Program-made: the position numbers and the translations under genes | In this document: positions 36,217-48,351 of the stretch, piece by piece | Layout: every line of letters starts with the position of its first letter | How positions within the stretch are numbered: position 1 is the stretch's first letter | The notes under the pieces: generated by a model | What the model was told of the DNA's origin: nothing | The model's database searches: none | What the model saw: the letters and a program-made list of their open reading frames with translations, nothing else | Source: Nocardia farcinica | GTDB lineage: Bacteria; Actinomycetota; Actinomycetes; Mycobacteriales; Mycobacteriaceae | DNA length: 64,000 bases | Direction: 5' to 3' | Assembly (NCBI RefSeq): GCF_001182745.1 | Contig: NZ_LN868938.1 | Location: forward strand, 2,542,001-2,606,000

Positions 36217-36684
36217 TCACCCCGCGGACTGCTCGCGCAGCAGGCCGGGCCCCAGTTCCGGCACGATGTCGCGAGCGGTCACCTCGGCGCCGCAGCTGTC
36301 GCATTCCAGCCGCACCCGCGCCTCCCCCGCGCAGTCGCGATGGTGGTAGCGCACCGGCGGGCCGTCCGGCGCCATGTAGGTGTCACCCCACGCGCGGATC
36401 GCCATGAGGACGGGGTAGATGTCGTGCCCCTTCCGCGTCAGCCGGTACTCCTCGTACGCGCCCTCCGCGGCCTTCTGCTTCACCAGGATCCCGTGCTCGA
36501 CGAGCCGGTCCAGCCGGTCCTGCAACCGCCCCCGGGAAATGCCCATCGCACTCTGGAAGGCGTTGAACCGGCGCACCCCCGAGAACGCGTACTTCAGGAT
36601 CACCAGGGTCCACCGGTCCCCGAGCACGACCAGCGGGCGCGTGATCGAACACGGCTCGTCGGCAAGATCCTCGTAGCGCATCAT
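36217..36684 (-). CDS. HxlR-family transcriptional regulator with C-terminal Cys motif
   Basis: 155 residues. The winged helix of HxlR type spans about 10-105: CSITRPLVVLGDRWTLVILK, FSGVRRFNAFQSAMGISRGRL and RLVEHGILVKQ. A C-terminal part has CAGEARVRLECDSCGAEV, which may bind a metal or sense thiols. HxlR proteins often respond to aldehydes, quinones or disulfide stress and control neighbouring reductases, so the nitroreductase is a plausible target. Start 36684 or 36681. Confidence 0.9.
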   Translation of the reverse strand: MMRYEDLADEPCSITRPLVVLGDRWTLVILKYAFSGVRRFNAFQSAMGISRGRLQDRLDRLVEHGILVKQKAAEGAYEEYRLTRKGHDIYPVLMAIRAWGDTYMAPDGPPVRYHHRDCAGEARVRLECDSCGAEVTARDIVPELGPGLLREQSAG

Positions 36685-36727
36685 CCGATGCTACCCAGCG
36701 CCGCATCTCCCGGCGGCCACGGAAAGC

Positions 36728-36759
36728 AGCAGGCCCCGGGATCGCTCCCGGGGCCTGCT
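36728..36759 (-). terminator. Strong hairpin terminator after accD6
   Basis: A 13-bp perfect stem (AGCAGGCCCCGGG / CCCGGGGCCTGCT) with loop ATCGCT, 35 bases beyond the accD6 stop. It probably ends the FAS-II transcript. Confidence 0.8.
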
Positions 36760-36793
36760 CGCCCGATCTCAGGTCACAGCCCCGACCTGAGGA

Positions 36794-38227
36794 TCACAGC
36801 GGAATGTTCTTGTGATGGCTCGGGCGCGCGGGCGCGGCGGCCAGCGCGGCGGCGATGACACTGCGGGTCTTCGCCGGGTCGATGACCTCGTCCACCACAC
36901 CGATGGCCAGGGCGCGGTCCACGCCACCCGCGATCTTCTCGTGCTCGGCGGTGAGCCGCTCGTGCAGCGCCTCGCGCTCCTCCTCCGGCGCGGCCGCGAG
37001 GGCCTTCTTGTGGAGGATGCCGACCGCGGCCTTGGCGCCCATCACGGCCACCTCGGACCCCGGCCAGGCGTACACCGCGGTCGCGCCCAGCGAGCGGGCG
37101 TTCATCGCGATGTAGGCGCCGCCGTAGATCTTGCGGGTCACCAGCGTGACGCGCGGGACGCGGGCCTCGGCGAAGGCGTGCAGCAGCTTGGCGCCGCGGC
37201 GCACCACGCCCTCCCACTCCTGGCCGACGCCGGGCAGGTAGCCGGGGACGTCGGTGATGACGATCAGCGGGATGCCGAACGCATCGCACAGCCGCACGAA
37301 CCGGGAGGCCTTCTCGGCGCTCTCGGAGTTCAGGCAGCCGCCCAGCCGCAGCGGGTTGTTGGCCAGCACGCCGACGGTGCGCCCGCCGAGACGGCCCAGA
37401 CCGACCACCATGCTGCGCGCGTAGCCGCCCTGCAGCTCCTCGAACGAGGACTCACCGTCGACGTTGTCGAGCAGCTCGTGCACGATCGGCTTGACGTCGT
37501 AGGCGCGCTTGGGCGAATCGGGCAGCATCGCCTGCAGGTCGACGTTGCCGTGCTCGGCCGCCACCAGGTCGAATTCGCCCTGCTCGGCGAACATCGAGAC
37601 CAGCTTGCGGGCGCGGTGCATCGCATCGGCCTCGTCGTCGGCGACGATGTGGCAGACGCCGGACTTCTTGCCGTGCGTCTCGGGGCCGCCGAGGGTGGCC
37701 ATGTCCACCTGCTCGCCGGTGACGCTGCGGACCACGTCGGGGCCGGTCACGAACACGCGGCCCTCGGGCGCCATGATCACGATGTCGGTCAGCGCCGGGC
37801 CGTAGGCCGCGCCACCGGCGGCGAAGCCGAGCACGACCGAGATCTGCGGGACGCGACCGGACGCGCGCACCATCGCCTCGAAGACCAGGCCGACCGCGTG
37901 CAGCGCCTCGACGCCCTCGGCGAGCCGGGCGCCGCCGGAATGCCACAGGCCGACCACGGGAACGCCGGAATCGATGGCGGTGTCGATGGCATCGACGATG
38001 TGCTTGCAGCCCTCCACGCCCATCGCGCCGCCCATGACGGTGGCGTCGGAGCAGTAGGCCACGGTGCGCACGCCGTCCACCTCGCCGATCGCGGCGAGCA
38101 CGCCGGACTTGTCACGCGGGTGCAGGGGCAGAACGGTGCCGGGATCGAAGAAACGCTGGAGCCGACCCATCGGATCGCGGGGATCGGTCGCGGTTTCCGG
38201 TTGAAACGCGGGAGCCATGATTGTCAT
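36794..38227 (-). CDS. accD6: Acyl-CoA carboxylase beta (carboxyltransferase) subunit, AccD6 type
   Basis: 477 residues. The carboxyltransferase subunit of acetyl/propionyl-CoA carboxylase makes malonyl-CoA for FAS-II. The N-terminal and C-terminal crotonase-like domains carry the CoA and biotin oxyanion holes: VGLWHSGGARLAEGVEAL and VLGFAAGGAAYGPAL in the first, and VPGYLPGVGQEWEGVVRRGAK and RKIYGGAYIAMNARSLGA in the second. It closes the fabD-acpM-kasA-accD6 block as in M. tuberculosis (Rv2247). A terminator follows at 36728. Confidence 0.95.
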   Translation of the reverse strand: MTIMAPAFQPETATDPRDPMGRLQRFFDPGTVLPLHPRDKSGVLAAIGEVDGVRTVAYCSDATVMGGAMGVEGCKHIVDAIDTAIDSGVPVVGLWHSGGARLAEGVEALHAVGLVFEAMVRASGRVPQISVVLGFAAGGAAYGPALTDIVIMAPEGRVFVTGPDVVRSVTGEQVDMATLGGPETHGKKSGVCHIVADDEADAMHRARKLVSMFAEQGEFDLVAAEHGNVDLQAMLPDSPKRAYDVKPIVHELLDNVDGESSFEELQGGYARSMVVGLGRLGGRTVGVLANNPLRLGGCLNSESAEKASRFVRLCDAFGIPLIVITDVPGYLPGVGQEWEGVVRRGAKLLHAFAEARVPRVTLVTRKIYGGAYIAMNARSLGATAVYAWPGSEVAVMGAKAAVGILHKKALAAAPEEEREALHERLTAEHEKIAGGVDRALAIGVVDEVIDPAKTRSVIAAALAAAPARPSHHKNIPL

Positions 38228-38351
38228 CGCGTTTTCTCCTCAATCAAGAGTGTGTGCCGCCACAGCGGCTGCGTAAGTCGAAACACCGGTGGGGTCGAGC
38301 CGTGGTGTTCGGCCGACCCCACCGGGGATCGTTGAGCAGTCAGTCGAGCGG

Positions 38352-39602
38352 CTATGCGCGACCGAAGGCGAGGGCGACATTGTGCCCGCCGAAACCGAAC
38401 GAGTTGTTGATCGCGTATTCGATTTCCTGGCGGCGGGCCTCGCCCTTCACCACATCGAGATCGATCTCCGGGTCCTGGTTGTCCAGGTTCAACGTCGGCG
38501 GCACGATGCCGTCGCGGATGCTCAGCACGGTGAGCACCGACTCGAGCGCGCCCACGGCGCCGATCGAGTGGCCGAGCGCCGACTTGGGCGCGTAGACCGA
38601 GGGGTGGTTGCCCACGGCCTTGTTGATCGCGTTGGCCTCCGCCGTGTCACCGATGGGGGTGGCGGTGGCGTGCGCGTTGATGTGGGTGATGTCCTGCTTG
38701 GTCAGGCCGGCGGACTGCATCGCGCGGGTCATCGCGCGGGCCGCGCCGGTGCCCTCCGGATCGGGGGCGACCAGGTGGTAACCATCGGAGGTGATGCCCG
38801 CACCCAGCAGGCGGGCATGGATGGTGGCGCCACGAGCCTTGGCGTGCTCCTCGGTCTCGAGCACCATCAGGGCGCCGGCCTCTCCGAAGACGAAACCGTC
38901 GCGATCCTTGTCGAAGGGCCGCGAAGCGCCCTTGGGATCGTCGTTGCGGGTGCTCATCGCGCGCATCATCGAGAACGCGGCGATCGGCACGGAGTCGATG
39001 TAACCTTCGACACCGCCGGTGACGACCACATCGGCGTCACCCATCACGATCATCCGCCACGCGTTGGCGATGGCTTCCGAACCCGACGAGCACGCCGAGA
39101 CCGGAGTGACCACTCCCGCCCTGGCCTTCAGCTCGAGTCCGACACAGGCGGACGGACCGTTCGGCATGACCATCTGAACAGCCAGCGGCGAGATCTTGCG
39201 ATAGCCACCGTTCTTCAGCTTGTCGACCGAGTCGATCAGCGCGTCACCGCCGCCGAGACCGGTGCCGATCGCCACAGCCAGGCGGTCGGGGTCGACCTCC
39301 GGGCTGCCGGCGTTCTTCCACACCTCGCGACCCAGAACGGTCGCGAGTCGCTCGACGTACGCCATGCGACGGATCTCGACCCTGCTCAGCAGGGTGTCGG
39401 GGTTGACCTTCAGGTGTCCGCCGATGCGAACAGGGAGGTCGTACTCCTCGATGAAGGAATCCTCGAGAACGTCGATGCCGCTCTCGCCGTTGAGGAGTCC
39501 CTTCCACGTCGCATCGACGTCGCCCGCGATCGACGTGGTAGCCGCCATGCTCGTCACGACGACGTTGGGGAAATTCCCGTTCAAGGTGGAAGGAGTGGTC
39601 AC
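38352..39602 (-). CDS. kasA: Beta-ketoacyl-ACP synthase KasA (FAS-II)
   Basis: 416 residues, as for mycobacterial KasA. It extends meromycolate chains on AcpM. The thiolase-fold catalytic residues are present: nucleophile Cys in [12 protein letters not shown] (about 171), His in [16 protein letters not shown] (about 312), Lys and the second His in [13 protein letters not shown] (about 345). The final [15 protein letters not shown] carries the gating Phe. It starts at GTG 39602, 10 bases after acpM. Only one kas gene is present; M. tuberculosis has kasA and kasB in tandem. The 124-base gap to accD6 holds nothing else I can identify. Confidence 0.95.
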   Translation of the reverse strand: MTTPSTLNGNFPNVVVTSMAATTSIAGDVDATWKGLLNGESGIDVLEDSFIEEYDLPVRIGGHLKVNPDTLLSRVEIRRMAYVERLATVLGREVWKNAGSPEVDPDRLAVAIGTGLGGGDALIDSVDKLKNGGYRKISPLAVQMVMPNGPSACVGLELKARAGVVTPVSACSSGSEAIANAWRMIVMGDADVVVTGGVEGYIDSVPIAAFSMMRAMSTRNDDPKGASRPFDKDRDGFVFGEAGALMVLETEEHAKARGATIHARLLGAGITSDGYHLVAPDPEGTGAARAMTRAMQSAGLTKQDITHINAHATATPIGDTAEANAINKAVGNHPSVYAPKSALGHSIGAVGALESVLTVLSIRDGIVPPTLNLDNQDPEIDLDVVKGEARRQEIEYAINNSFGFGGHNVALAFGRA

Positions 39603-39612
39603 TGTTTCGGCC

Positions 39613-39912
39613 CTACTCGGCGTCGAACTTGGCCTTGAGCTCCGCGGCCGCGTCAGCGTTCTCGGCCTCGAGCTTCTGGATGTAGGCGACAGCGTCGCCG
39701 ACCGTCTTCAAGCTGGCCAGATCCTCGTCCGGGATCTTCACACCGTACTTGTCCTCGGTCTGCACAGCGATCTCGACCATGGACAGCGAGTCGATGTCCA
39801 GGTCATCGACGAAGGACTTCTCGAGCGTCACCTCGGAGGGTTCGATGCCCGTCACCTCTTCGATGATCTTGCCGAGTTCCTCGACGATTTGTTCCTGGGT
39901 CAGAGCGGCCAC
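39613..39912 (-). CDS. acpM: Meromycolate-extension acyl carrier protein
   Basis: 99 residues with an ACP core and the C-terminal extension typical of mycolata AcpM ([20 protein letters not shown]). Ser-42 in [11 protein letters not shown] is the phosphopantetheine attachment site. It shuttles acyl chains in the FAS-II cycle. The ATG has a GGGAGCC-type site. It lies between fabD and kasA in one transcription unit. Confidence 0.97.
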   Translation of the reverse strand: MAALTQEQIVEELGKIIEEVTGIEPSEVTLEKSFVDDLDIDSLSMVEIAVQTEDKYGVKIPDEDLASLKTVGDAVAYIQKLEAENADAAAELKAKFDAE

Positions 39913-40037
39913 TTGGTGGCTCCCTTCTTGTTACTTTGTAGGGCTTCTGTGTGGTTTTTCGGACCGCGCCCGCCGGGAGTTACCGTCGGTTCGGTCACGA
40001 CCGGGCGTCATTTCCGGCGCACGGTCGCGCAGGAAAG

Positions 40038-40952
40038 CTAGCCGGAGGTTCCCAGCGCGGCCAACGCGGGGAGGTCGTCGGGGGTCTTGAGCGCCAGGTT
40101 CGGCGTCCCCTTCAGTTCCCGCTTGGCGATGCCGACCAGCGTTCCCGCGGGCGGCAGCTCCGCCACCCCGGCCACGCCGGCCTGCCGGACGGTCTCGGTG
40201 CACAGGTCCCAGCGCACCGGCCGGGTGACCTGCGCCGCGAGCTTCTCGATCGCGTCACGGCCCGAGCTCACCGGCTTGCCGTCGTAGTTCGACAGCAGGG
40301 TCCGGGTCGGCTCACCGGGCGTGATCTGCGCGATGGCCTTGGCCACCGCATCCTGCGCCGGTGCCATGAAGGCGGTGTGGAAGGCGCCCGCCACCGGCAG
40401 GGCACGCACCCGCGCCTTCTCCGGCGGGTTCGCGGCGAGCTCGGCCAGGGCGTCCAGCCGGCCCGCGGCCACGATCTGGCCCACCGCGTTGCGGTTGGCC
40501 GGAACGAGGTCCAGTTCGGACAACCGCGCCAGCACGGCGGCCTCGTCGCCACCGAGCACTGCGGACATGCCGGTCGGTTCCAGCGCGCACGCCTTCGCCA
40601 TCTCCGCGCCGCGGATGGCGGCGAGAGTGACCGCCTCGTCCGGGGTGATCACCCCGGCCACGGCGGCGGCGGCGAACTCGCCGACCGAATGCCCGGCCAC
40701 GATGGTATCCGCCGGCAGCGCATCCTGCCCGATCTCCGCGTAGGCGAGCAGCGCGGCGGCGACGACCAGCGGCTGGGTCACCGCGGTGTCGACGATCTCC
40801 TCGGCCGTCGCGGTGGTGCCGAGCCGGGCCAGGTCGAGGCCCGCGGCCTTCGACCACAGGGCGAGGCGATCATTCGCGCCGGGCAGTTCGAGCCAGGGCG
40901 CGAGCATGCCGGGTGTCTGAGACCCCTGTCCAGGGGCGAACAACGCGATCAC
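40038..40952 (-). CDS. fabD: Malonyl-CoA:ACP transacylase
   Basis: 304 residues from GTG at 40952. It loads malonate onto AcpM. Catalytic features: PGQGSQTPGM (residues 8-17), nucleophile Ser-89 in GHSVGEFAAA, Arg in IRGAEMA, and the His of VAGAFHTAFMAPA. The frame extends upstream to 41045 but would overlap the MabR operator and lacks family sequence. It is first in the FAS-II block, directly downstream of the operator at 41019. Confidence 0.95.
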   Translation of the reverse strand: MIALFAPGQGSQTPGMLAPWLELPGANDRLALWSKAAGLDLARLGTTATAEEIVDTAVTQPLVVAAALLAYAEIGQDALPADTIVAGHSVGEFAAAAVAGVITPDEAVTLAAIRGAEMAKACALEPTGMSAVLGGDEAAVLARLSELDLVPANRNAVGQIVAAGRLDALAELAANPPEKARVRALPVAGAFHTAFMAPAQDAVAKAIAQITPGEPTRTLLSNYDGKPVSSGRDAIEKLAAQVTRPVRWDLCTETVRQAGVAGVAELPPAGTLVGIAKRELKGTPNLALKTPDDLPALAALGTSG

Positions 40953-41018
40953 GCCTCTAAGAAAACACTGTGAGCGCCACCGCAGGAGATGTCGGCGCGA
41001 ATGAAGCTTGTCGGCCGC

Positions 41019-41039
41019 TTTTGTGGGGGTCCCACAAAA
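41019..41039 (-). promoter_or_regulatory. MabR operator upstream of fabD
   Basis: A perfect inverted repeat: TTTTGTGGG (41019-41027), centre GGT, CCCACAAAA (41031-41039). Its outer parts, TTTTGT and ACAAAA separated by 9 bases, equal the MabR site I recall from mycobacterial fasII promoters. The gene for a MabR-type regulator lies immediately upstream. Confidence 0.8.
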
Positions 41040-41080
41040 CGCCACGTGGGTTGTCCCGATCGACCGATTCCCCTCGCGCG

Positions 41081-42412
41081 TTACAGCCCTTCCGAACCGA
41101 TCGTGGCCTGCGATGCCTCTGGGGCAGGGGGTGACGATTCGTTACGCATTCGTGTCAAACGACCCACTGTGGCTGCGATCCGGAGTACATAGGCGTCCCG
41201 CGGATTCATCGGATCACGGCCCGTGATCTCGGCGATGCGCTTGAGCCGATAGCGGACCGTATTTGGATGGACGTACAGCTGACGCGCGCACGTCTCCACG
41301 GCTCCGCCGCAGTCGAGATAGGCATCGAGGGTGTCGGCCAGCGCCGATCCCGCCGCAGCCAACGGGAGGACAACATACTCGTTCAGCGCGTCGATTGCAC
41401 CTCGGTCCCCCAACAGGGCTCGTTCCGGCAACAATTCCGCGGCGTGCACCGGCCGCGGCGCCCCGCGCCAGCCCACGACGGCCTCCATACCGGCTAGCGC
41501 CTCGACCGCGCTGGCATGCGCCGCGCCCAGGGTCCGCACGGTCGGGCCGATGACCACCGGCCCGTCGGAGAACACCTCGGCCAGCAGATCGGCCAGGAAC
41601 GGCGAGGCATAGGAATCACCGAGGTGACCGCTGACCACCATCACCAGCCGGGCGCCCTGCACCACCGCCAGCGCGGCGCGCCCGTGCCGGGCGGCGATGG
41701 TGTGCACCGCTCCCACCGAGGACACGCCCTGCTCTCCCGGCGGCGTGCCCACCAACACCGTGGCGGGTGCGGTGGCGTCCCAGTTCAGGGTGGCCGCCCG
41801 CGAGAGCATGTCCGGCCCGGTGTCCCCGCGGACGACGGCATCCACCACCAGGGCCTCGAGGCGGGTGTCCCACGCGCCGCGCGACTCCGCCGCGCTGGCG
41901 TACACCGAGGCGGCCGCGAACCCGAGCTCGCGCCCGTATCGCAGCACCGCCTCGGTGAGCGCCACCAGCTGACGGTCGTTGCGGGCCAGCGCGGGCAGCC
42001 ACTGTTCGAAGAACTCCATGGCCACCCGCACCATGTCCACGGTCTGGCGCAGCGTGAGCCGCCGCGCCAAATCCTGCGGGATCACCTGGAAGGCGTCCAG
42101 GCTGAACCGGATGTCACTGTCCGGGTCCTGCAGCCACTCCAGGAAGTTCACCACCGCGGTCTGCACCAGCATCTGCACGCCCGCGCGTTGCGCGGCGTCC
42201 AGATCGGCGAAGAACGGCAGCCGATCCTGCATCGACCCCACCGCCTCGGTGGACAGGCGGCCGGAGAACTGCTTCACCCGTTTGAGCAGCGTGTCCGGCA
42301 GGGGGTCGCGGGTCTGGCGGTTCGGCGAGAGCGCGCCCGTGGGCAGATACACCTCGTGCTCGGAAGAGCCTTCGGAGATCCGTCTCGGCCGCGGCGGTTT
42401 ACGGTCCACCAT
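41081..42412 (-). CDS. mabR: MabR-type PucR/CdaR-family regulator of FAS-II genes
   Basis: 443 residues. In the position of M. tuberculosis Rv2242 (MabR), between aceE and fabD. The C-terminal PucR helix-turn-helix is clear: DTLDAYLDCGGAVETCARQL then YVHPNTVRYRLKRIAEITGRDP. The middle has a GGDEF-like/CdaR fold region (ATVLVGTPPGEQG, VVIGPTVRTLGAAHASAVEAL), and the N-terminal part is helical. MabR senses long acyl-CoA and regulates the FAS-II operon in mycobacteria. The operator at 41019 fits that role here. The ATG is 11 bases after the aceE stop. Confidence 0.92.
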   Translation of the reverse strand: MVDRKPPRPRRISEGSSEHEVYLPTGALSPNRQTRDPLPDTLLKRVKQFSGRLSTEAVGSMQDRLPFFADLDAAQRAGVQMLVQTAVVNFLEWLQDPDSDIRFSLDAFQVIPQDLARRLTLRQTVDMVRVAMEFFEQWLPALARNDRQLVALTEAVLRYGRELGFAAASVYASAAESRGAWDTRLEALVVDAVVRGDTGPDMLSRAATLNWDATAPATVLVGTPPGEQGVSSVGAVHTIAARHGRAALAVVQGARLVMVVSGHLGDSYASPFLADLLAEVFSDGPVVIGPTVRTLGAAHASAVEALAGMEAVVGWRGAPRPVHAAELLPERALLGDRGAIDALNEYVVLPLAAAGSALADTLDAYLDCGGAVETCARQLYVHPNTVRYRLKRIAEITGRDPMNPRDAYVLRIAATVGRLTRMRNESSPPAPEASQATIGSEGL

Positions 42413-42423
42413 CCAATATTCCG

Positions 42424-45339
<2,916 letters not shown>

Positions 45340-45575
45340 ATCTGCTCCTCGTACAGGGGGTGGACAAGCTGATGTGCTTCGGTATCCATGGACGGGACCG
45401 CTGGTGTGCGGACCGCCCGATGCGCGGGTGGGGCGCACCCTCCATCCTTGCCGAAGGTGCGTCCCAGGTCATCATGTCAGCCGGAAATCCAGTACCGTCT
45501 GCAGAAAATGGGTTACTGCCCAGTTGCCCCGGTGCGGTTCTGTGCGCCGGGCCCGCCAGGACCACGTCCACCACC

Positions 45576-46166
45576 ATGAATTCCGGCACCACGAGCACGG
45601 GGAGGATGATGAAGCCGCTGAATCCACGCCGAGTCGGATTGGTGTGCGCGGCCGGCGCCGTCCTCACGGGCGCGGTGCTGGCCGGGTGCGGCGACCGCGT
45701 CCAGGGCACGGCCCTGCCCGACACGGTGCAGGTCTCGATCTACAAGACCGAAGCCGCGTCCTCCTCCGCGGCCGCCACCTCCTCGCGCCGGGCCGCCGCG
45801 CAGGCCCAGGCGATCGGCGAGAACTGCGGGGCGTTCCCGAACACCACCGGCGCCGGTGTGCGCGCCTACAACGAGTTCGTCGACGCCCACGACGCCAACG
45901 CCCCCGACTACGCGGCCAAACGTGACGCCGCCGCGCAGACCCTCGACGGCGCCGCGGGCACGGTGGAGGCCGGGGTGAACGCCGCGGGCGAGTCGCTGCC
46001 GCCGGATCTGGCCGCGAAATTCATCGAGTACGTGAACGCGGCGCGCCAGCTCGCCGAAGAAACTCGCAAGATGTCCTACCACGCCAACGTCGATGCCCTG
46101 AATGCGGCAAGCCTGCGGGTCAACGACGCGCGCAACGCCGTGCGCGAGGCCTGCCCGGCCCGGTGA
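45576..46166 (+). CDS. Putative lipoprotein with helical mature domain
   Basis: 196 residues if started at ATG 45576; ATG 45606 or 45609 would also leave a complete signal peptide (MKPLNPRRVGLVCAAGAVL, then TGAVLAGC lipobox). An Ala/Ser/Arg stretch follows the Cys anchor. The mature domain is helical with NCGAFPNTTGAGVRAYNEFV, LDGAAGTVEAGVNAAGESLP and AVREACPAR, and its two Cys probably pair. It is divergent from aceE. Function unknown. Confidence 0.8.
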   Translation: MNSGTTSTGRMMKPLNPRRVGLVCAAGAVLTGAVLAGCGDRVQGTALPDTVQVSIYKTEAASSSAAATSSRRAAAQAQAIGENCGAFPNTTGAGVRAYNEFVDAHDANAPDYAAKRDAAAQTLDGAAGTVEAGVNAAGESLPPDLAAKFIEYVNAARQLAEETRKMSYHANVDALNAASLRVNDARNAVREACPAR

Positions 46167-46271
46167 ACCGGCGCGACATGAGCCGGGTTTTCCACCGACT
46201 GGCTTGCGCTCGGGCCGATAACCATGTTCGCTTGCAACTACTTGTTGTCGGGAGTTGAGGAGGACACCACC

Positions 46272-46694
46272 GTGGTCGCCGCGGCGGACGCGCAGAACTA
46301 CGCTCAGAAGCTTGGCATTACACACGGCATGGTGGTCCAGGAACTGGGCTGGGACGAGGACACCGACGACGACATTCGGGCCGATGTGGAAGACGCCTGC
46401 GGCAGCGAGATGGTCGACGAGGATTCCGACGAGGTCGTGGACGCGGTACTGCTGTGGTGGCGCGACGGGGACGGTGATCTCGCCGACGAACTGATGGAGG
46501 TCATCAGCCCGCTCGCCGACGACGGCTTCATCTGGGTCCTCACTCCCAAGACCGGGCGGCCGGGCCACGTCGATCCCAGCGAGATCGCCGAAGCCGCCCC
46601 GACCGCGGGCCTGACACAGACCTCGGCCATCAGCCTCGGCAGCTGGACGGGCAGCAGGTTGGTGCAGCCGAAGGCTCCCTCGAAGCAGCGCTGA
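46272..46694 (+). CDS. DUF3052 family protein
   Basis: 140 residues from GTG 46272, chosen for its GAGGAGG ribosome site 8 bases upstream; the frame is open from 46224. It is very acidic, with [41 protein letters not shown] and [15 protein letters not shown], as in M. tuberculosis Rv2239c. It sits between aceE and ahpE as there. Its function is not established. Confidence 0.9.
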   Translation: MVAAADAQNYAQKLGITHGMVVQELGWDEDTDDDIRADVEDACGSEMVDEDSDEVVDAVLLWWRDGDGDLADELMEVISPLADDGFIWVLTPKTGRPGHVDPSEIAEAAPTAGLTQTSAISLGSWTGSRLVQPKAPSKQR

Positions 46695-46773
46695 CCCTTT
46701 TCGCTATGGTTTCGCCCGGACGGTGGTGTGCCCGCCGCCCGAGCCGAAACCCGTCACGATGGAGGATTCGCGT

Positions 46774-47253
46774 ATGCCAGCCGAGGTCGGCCCGCTGCCT
46801 GTCGGCACCGTCGCGCCGGATTTCACCCTGAAGGACCAGAACAACCAGCCCGTCACGCTGTCGGACTATCGCGGCCGCAAGAACGTGCTGCTGGTGTTCT
46901 ATCCCCTGGCGTTCACCGGCGTGTGCCAGGGCGAGCTGTGCAAGGTTCGCGACGAGCTGCCCAAGTTCCAGAACGACGACGCCGAGATCCTCGCGATCTC
47001 CGTCGGCCCGCCGCCCACCCACAAGATCTGGGCGGCCGAGCAGGGCTACACCTTCCCGCTGCTGTCGGACTTCTGGCCGCACGGCGCCGTCGCCCAGGCC
47101 TACGGCGTCTTCAACGACAAGTCCGGGTTCGCCAACCGCGGCACCTTCGTCGTCGACAAGGCGGGTCTCATCCGCTTCTCCGAGATGAACGGCCCCGGCG
47201 AGCCCCGTGACCAGGCAGCTTGGGAGAAAGCCCTCGCCGCGCTAGATTCATAG
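46774..47253 (+). CDS. ahpE: AhpE-type one-cysteine peroxiredoxin
   Basis: 159 residues from ATG 46774 (TGGAGG seven bases upstream). It reduces peroxides and peroxynitrite with the peroxidatic Cys-51 in [13 protein letters not shown]. The motif pattern PxxFTxxCxxExC and the conserved Arg of the active site ([11 protein letters not shown] region) identify the AhpE group (Rv2238c). The second Cys in QGELC is conserved in that group. It is followed by a hairpin that runs into the tRNA gene. Confidence 0.95.
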   Translation: MPAEVGPLPVGTVAPDFTLKDQNNQPVTLSDYRGRKNVLLVFYPLAFTGVCQGELCKVRDELPKFQNDDAEILAISVGPPPTHKIWAAEQGYTFPLLSDFWPHGAVAQAYGVFNDKSGFANRGTFVVDKAGLIRFSEMNGPGEPRDQAAWEKALAALDS

Positions 47254-47270
47254 ACCATTGCCCGTCGGGA

Positions 47271-47290
47271 CGCCCGAGGGGCCTCGGGCG
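47271..47290 (+). terminator. Hairpin overlapping the 5' end of tRNA-Val
   Basis: A 9-bp perfect stem, CGCCCGAGG / CCTCGGGCG, with a two-base centre. Its right arm includes the first five bases of the tRNA gene. It may terminate the ahpE transcript or form part of the tRNA leader removed by RNase P. Confidence 0.55.
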
Positions 47291-47357
47291 TATAGCTCAG
47301 CGGTAGAGCACTGGTTTTACACACCAGCGGTCGGGGGTTCGATCCCCTCTGCGCCCA
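47286..47357 (+). tRNA. tRNA-Val (anticodon TAC)
   Basis: A 72-base cloverleaf. Acceptor arm GGGCGTA / TGCGCCC with discriminator A, D-arm GCTCAGCGGTAGAGC, anticodon arm CTGGT-TTTACAC-ACCAG (anticodon TAC) and T-arm GGGGGTTCGATCCCC. No CCA is encoded. It reads Val GUA codons, which are rare in this genome. Confidence 0.97.
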
Positions 47358-47800
47358 CTCGATAGTTCCTGGGTCAGTGGCTGTTTCTGAGCAATCGCCA
47401 GCCCGTCCGCCAGCGGTTCATAACCGCGAACTTGCCACGAACCTGCCAACGGGCCGGAGGACTACGTTCCCGTTGCTGCTCGGCAGCACCGAACAGGGCC
47501 GCACCGGTCGCTTCCAACGTCTCGTCATAGCACCGGCAAGTCGGCGCGCTTCGACTCCGTGTGCCTACGGCTGGACCTGGCAGCAGATCGTTGACGAACT
47601 CGGCTACGTCAGCCGATCAGGCGACTACCGCGCAGCCCCGTACGCACGCGATCGACTCCACCCGCCAACCCACAGAAGACAACACAACGTCGCTCACCGG
47701 CAGGCCATTCACGGCGACCGCCGCAGACAGTTACTCGTCGTAGTCGGATGGCCAGAAGATCATGGCGAACACCACCGCCAAGGGGAATCACGAACCGGCT
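47358..47800. other. tRNA-proximal accessory stretch with HTH-protein remnant
   Basis: About 440 bases with no intact gene. A plus-strand frame (47377-47862) contains YGWTWQQIVDELGYVSRSGDYRAA, which resembles short helix-turn-helix proteins found in actinomycete prophages and plasmids. The surrounding codons are atypical and no start or family length fits. It is probably a scar of an element inserted beside the tRNA gene; no repeated tRNA 3' end was found. Confidence 0.4.
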
Positions 47801-48109
47801 CTAGACGGACAACCCCTTCGCCGCCGCCGGGGCCAGGAACTCGACACGGAACGACTCGATGAACTCGCCGCGCCGGTCGAGGAAGCGCCGCGTGTGCGGC
47901 TGCCGCTCGTGTTCATCGAAAGCGGCCCGGTCTCGATACACCTCGTAGAACACCCGCGACAGCGGCTCACCTTCGACCGCGTGCGTGGCGTACACGAGCG
48001 TGCCGGGCTCATGGTCCCGAATAGCCTGGACGGTCTCGGCGACGAGCCGGTCGAACGCTTCCGCCTTGTTGGCGTCGATCAAGTGGAACTTCACCACGAG
48101 TGCGAACAT
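47801..48109 (-). CDS. Putative quinol monooxygenase (ABM domain)
   Basis: 102 residues, a single antibiotic biosynthesis monooxygenase domain. Ferredoxin-like fold marks: FALVVKFHLIDANKAEAFDRLV, EPGTLVYATHAVEG, and YEVYRDRAAFDEHERQPHTRRFL with the conserved His. Members act on quinones or small metabolites, often as dimers without cofactor. The ATG at 48109 fits the domain start. It lies inside the accessory stretch downstream of the tRNA. Confidence 0.85.
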   Translation of the reverse strand: MFALVVKFHLIDANKAEAFDRLVAETVQAIRDHEPGTLVYATHAVEGEPLSRVFYEVYRDRAAFDEHERQPHTRRFLDRRGEFIESFRVEFLAPAAAKGLSV

Positions 48110-48339
48110 TCGCCGACGGTACCGCAGCGGGTCAGCGCGACCCGTCTGACCGATGCCCCGGACCCCGCAGGCCGTGACGGGTACGGCGGGGTGCTGCCAT
48201 GCGTCGATGGACGCTGCGCCTTCGCAGCTCAGGCGGTATTTCCATCCTGCCGAGAACCTGCAAGGACTGGGACGAACGGCGCGAAGGGGCCGCACGCACC
48301 GGACAAGACACAACGTCCGACAAGGAACTCGATCTGATC

Positions 48340-48345
48340 TATATT
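48340..48345 (+). promoter_or_regulatory. Possible -10 box for a near-leaderless transcript
   Basis: TATATT sits 6 bases before the ATG of the hydrolase gene, in a locally A/T-rich patch. If used, transcription would start at or next to the ATG, giving a leaderless message as is common in this group. Confidence 0.4.
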
Positions 48346-48351
48346 CAGAGA

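Noticed and set aside
47377..47862. 161-codon frame as a real gene after tRNA-Val
   Set aside because: Only a short internal HTH-like stretch is plausible; the rest has poor codon bias and overlaps the ABM gene on the other strand.
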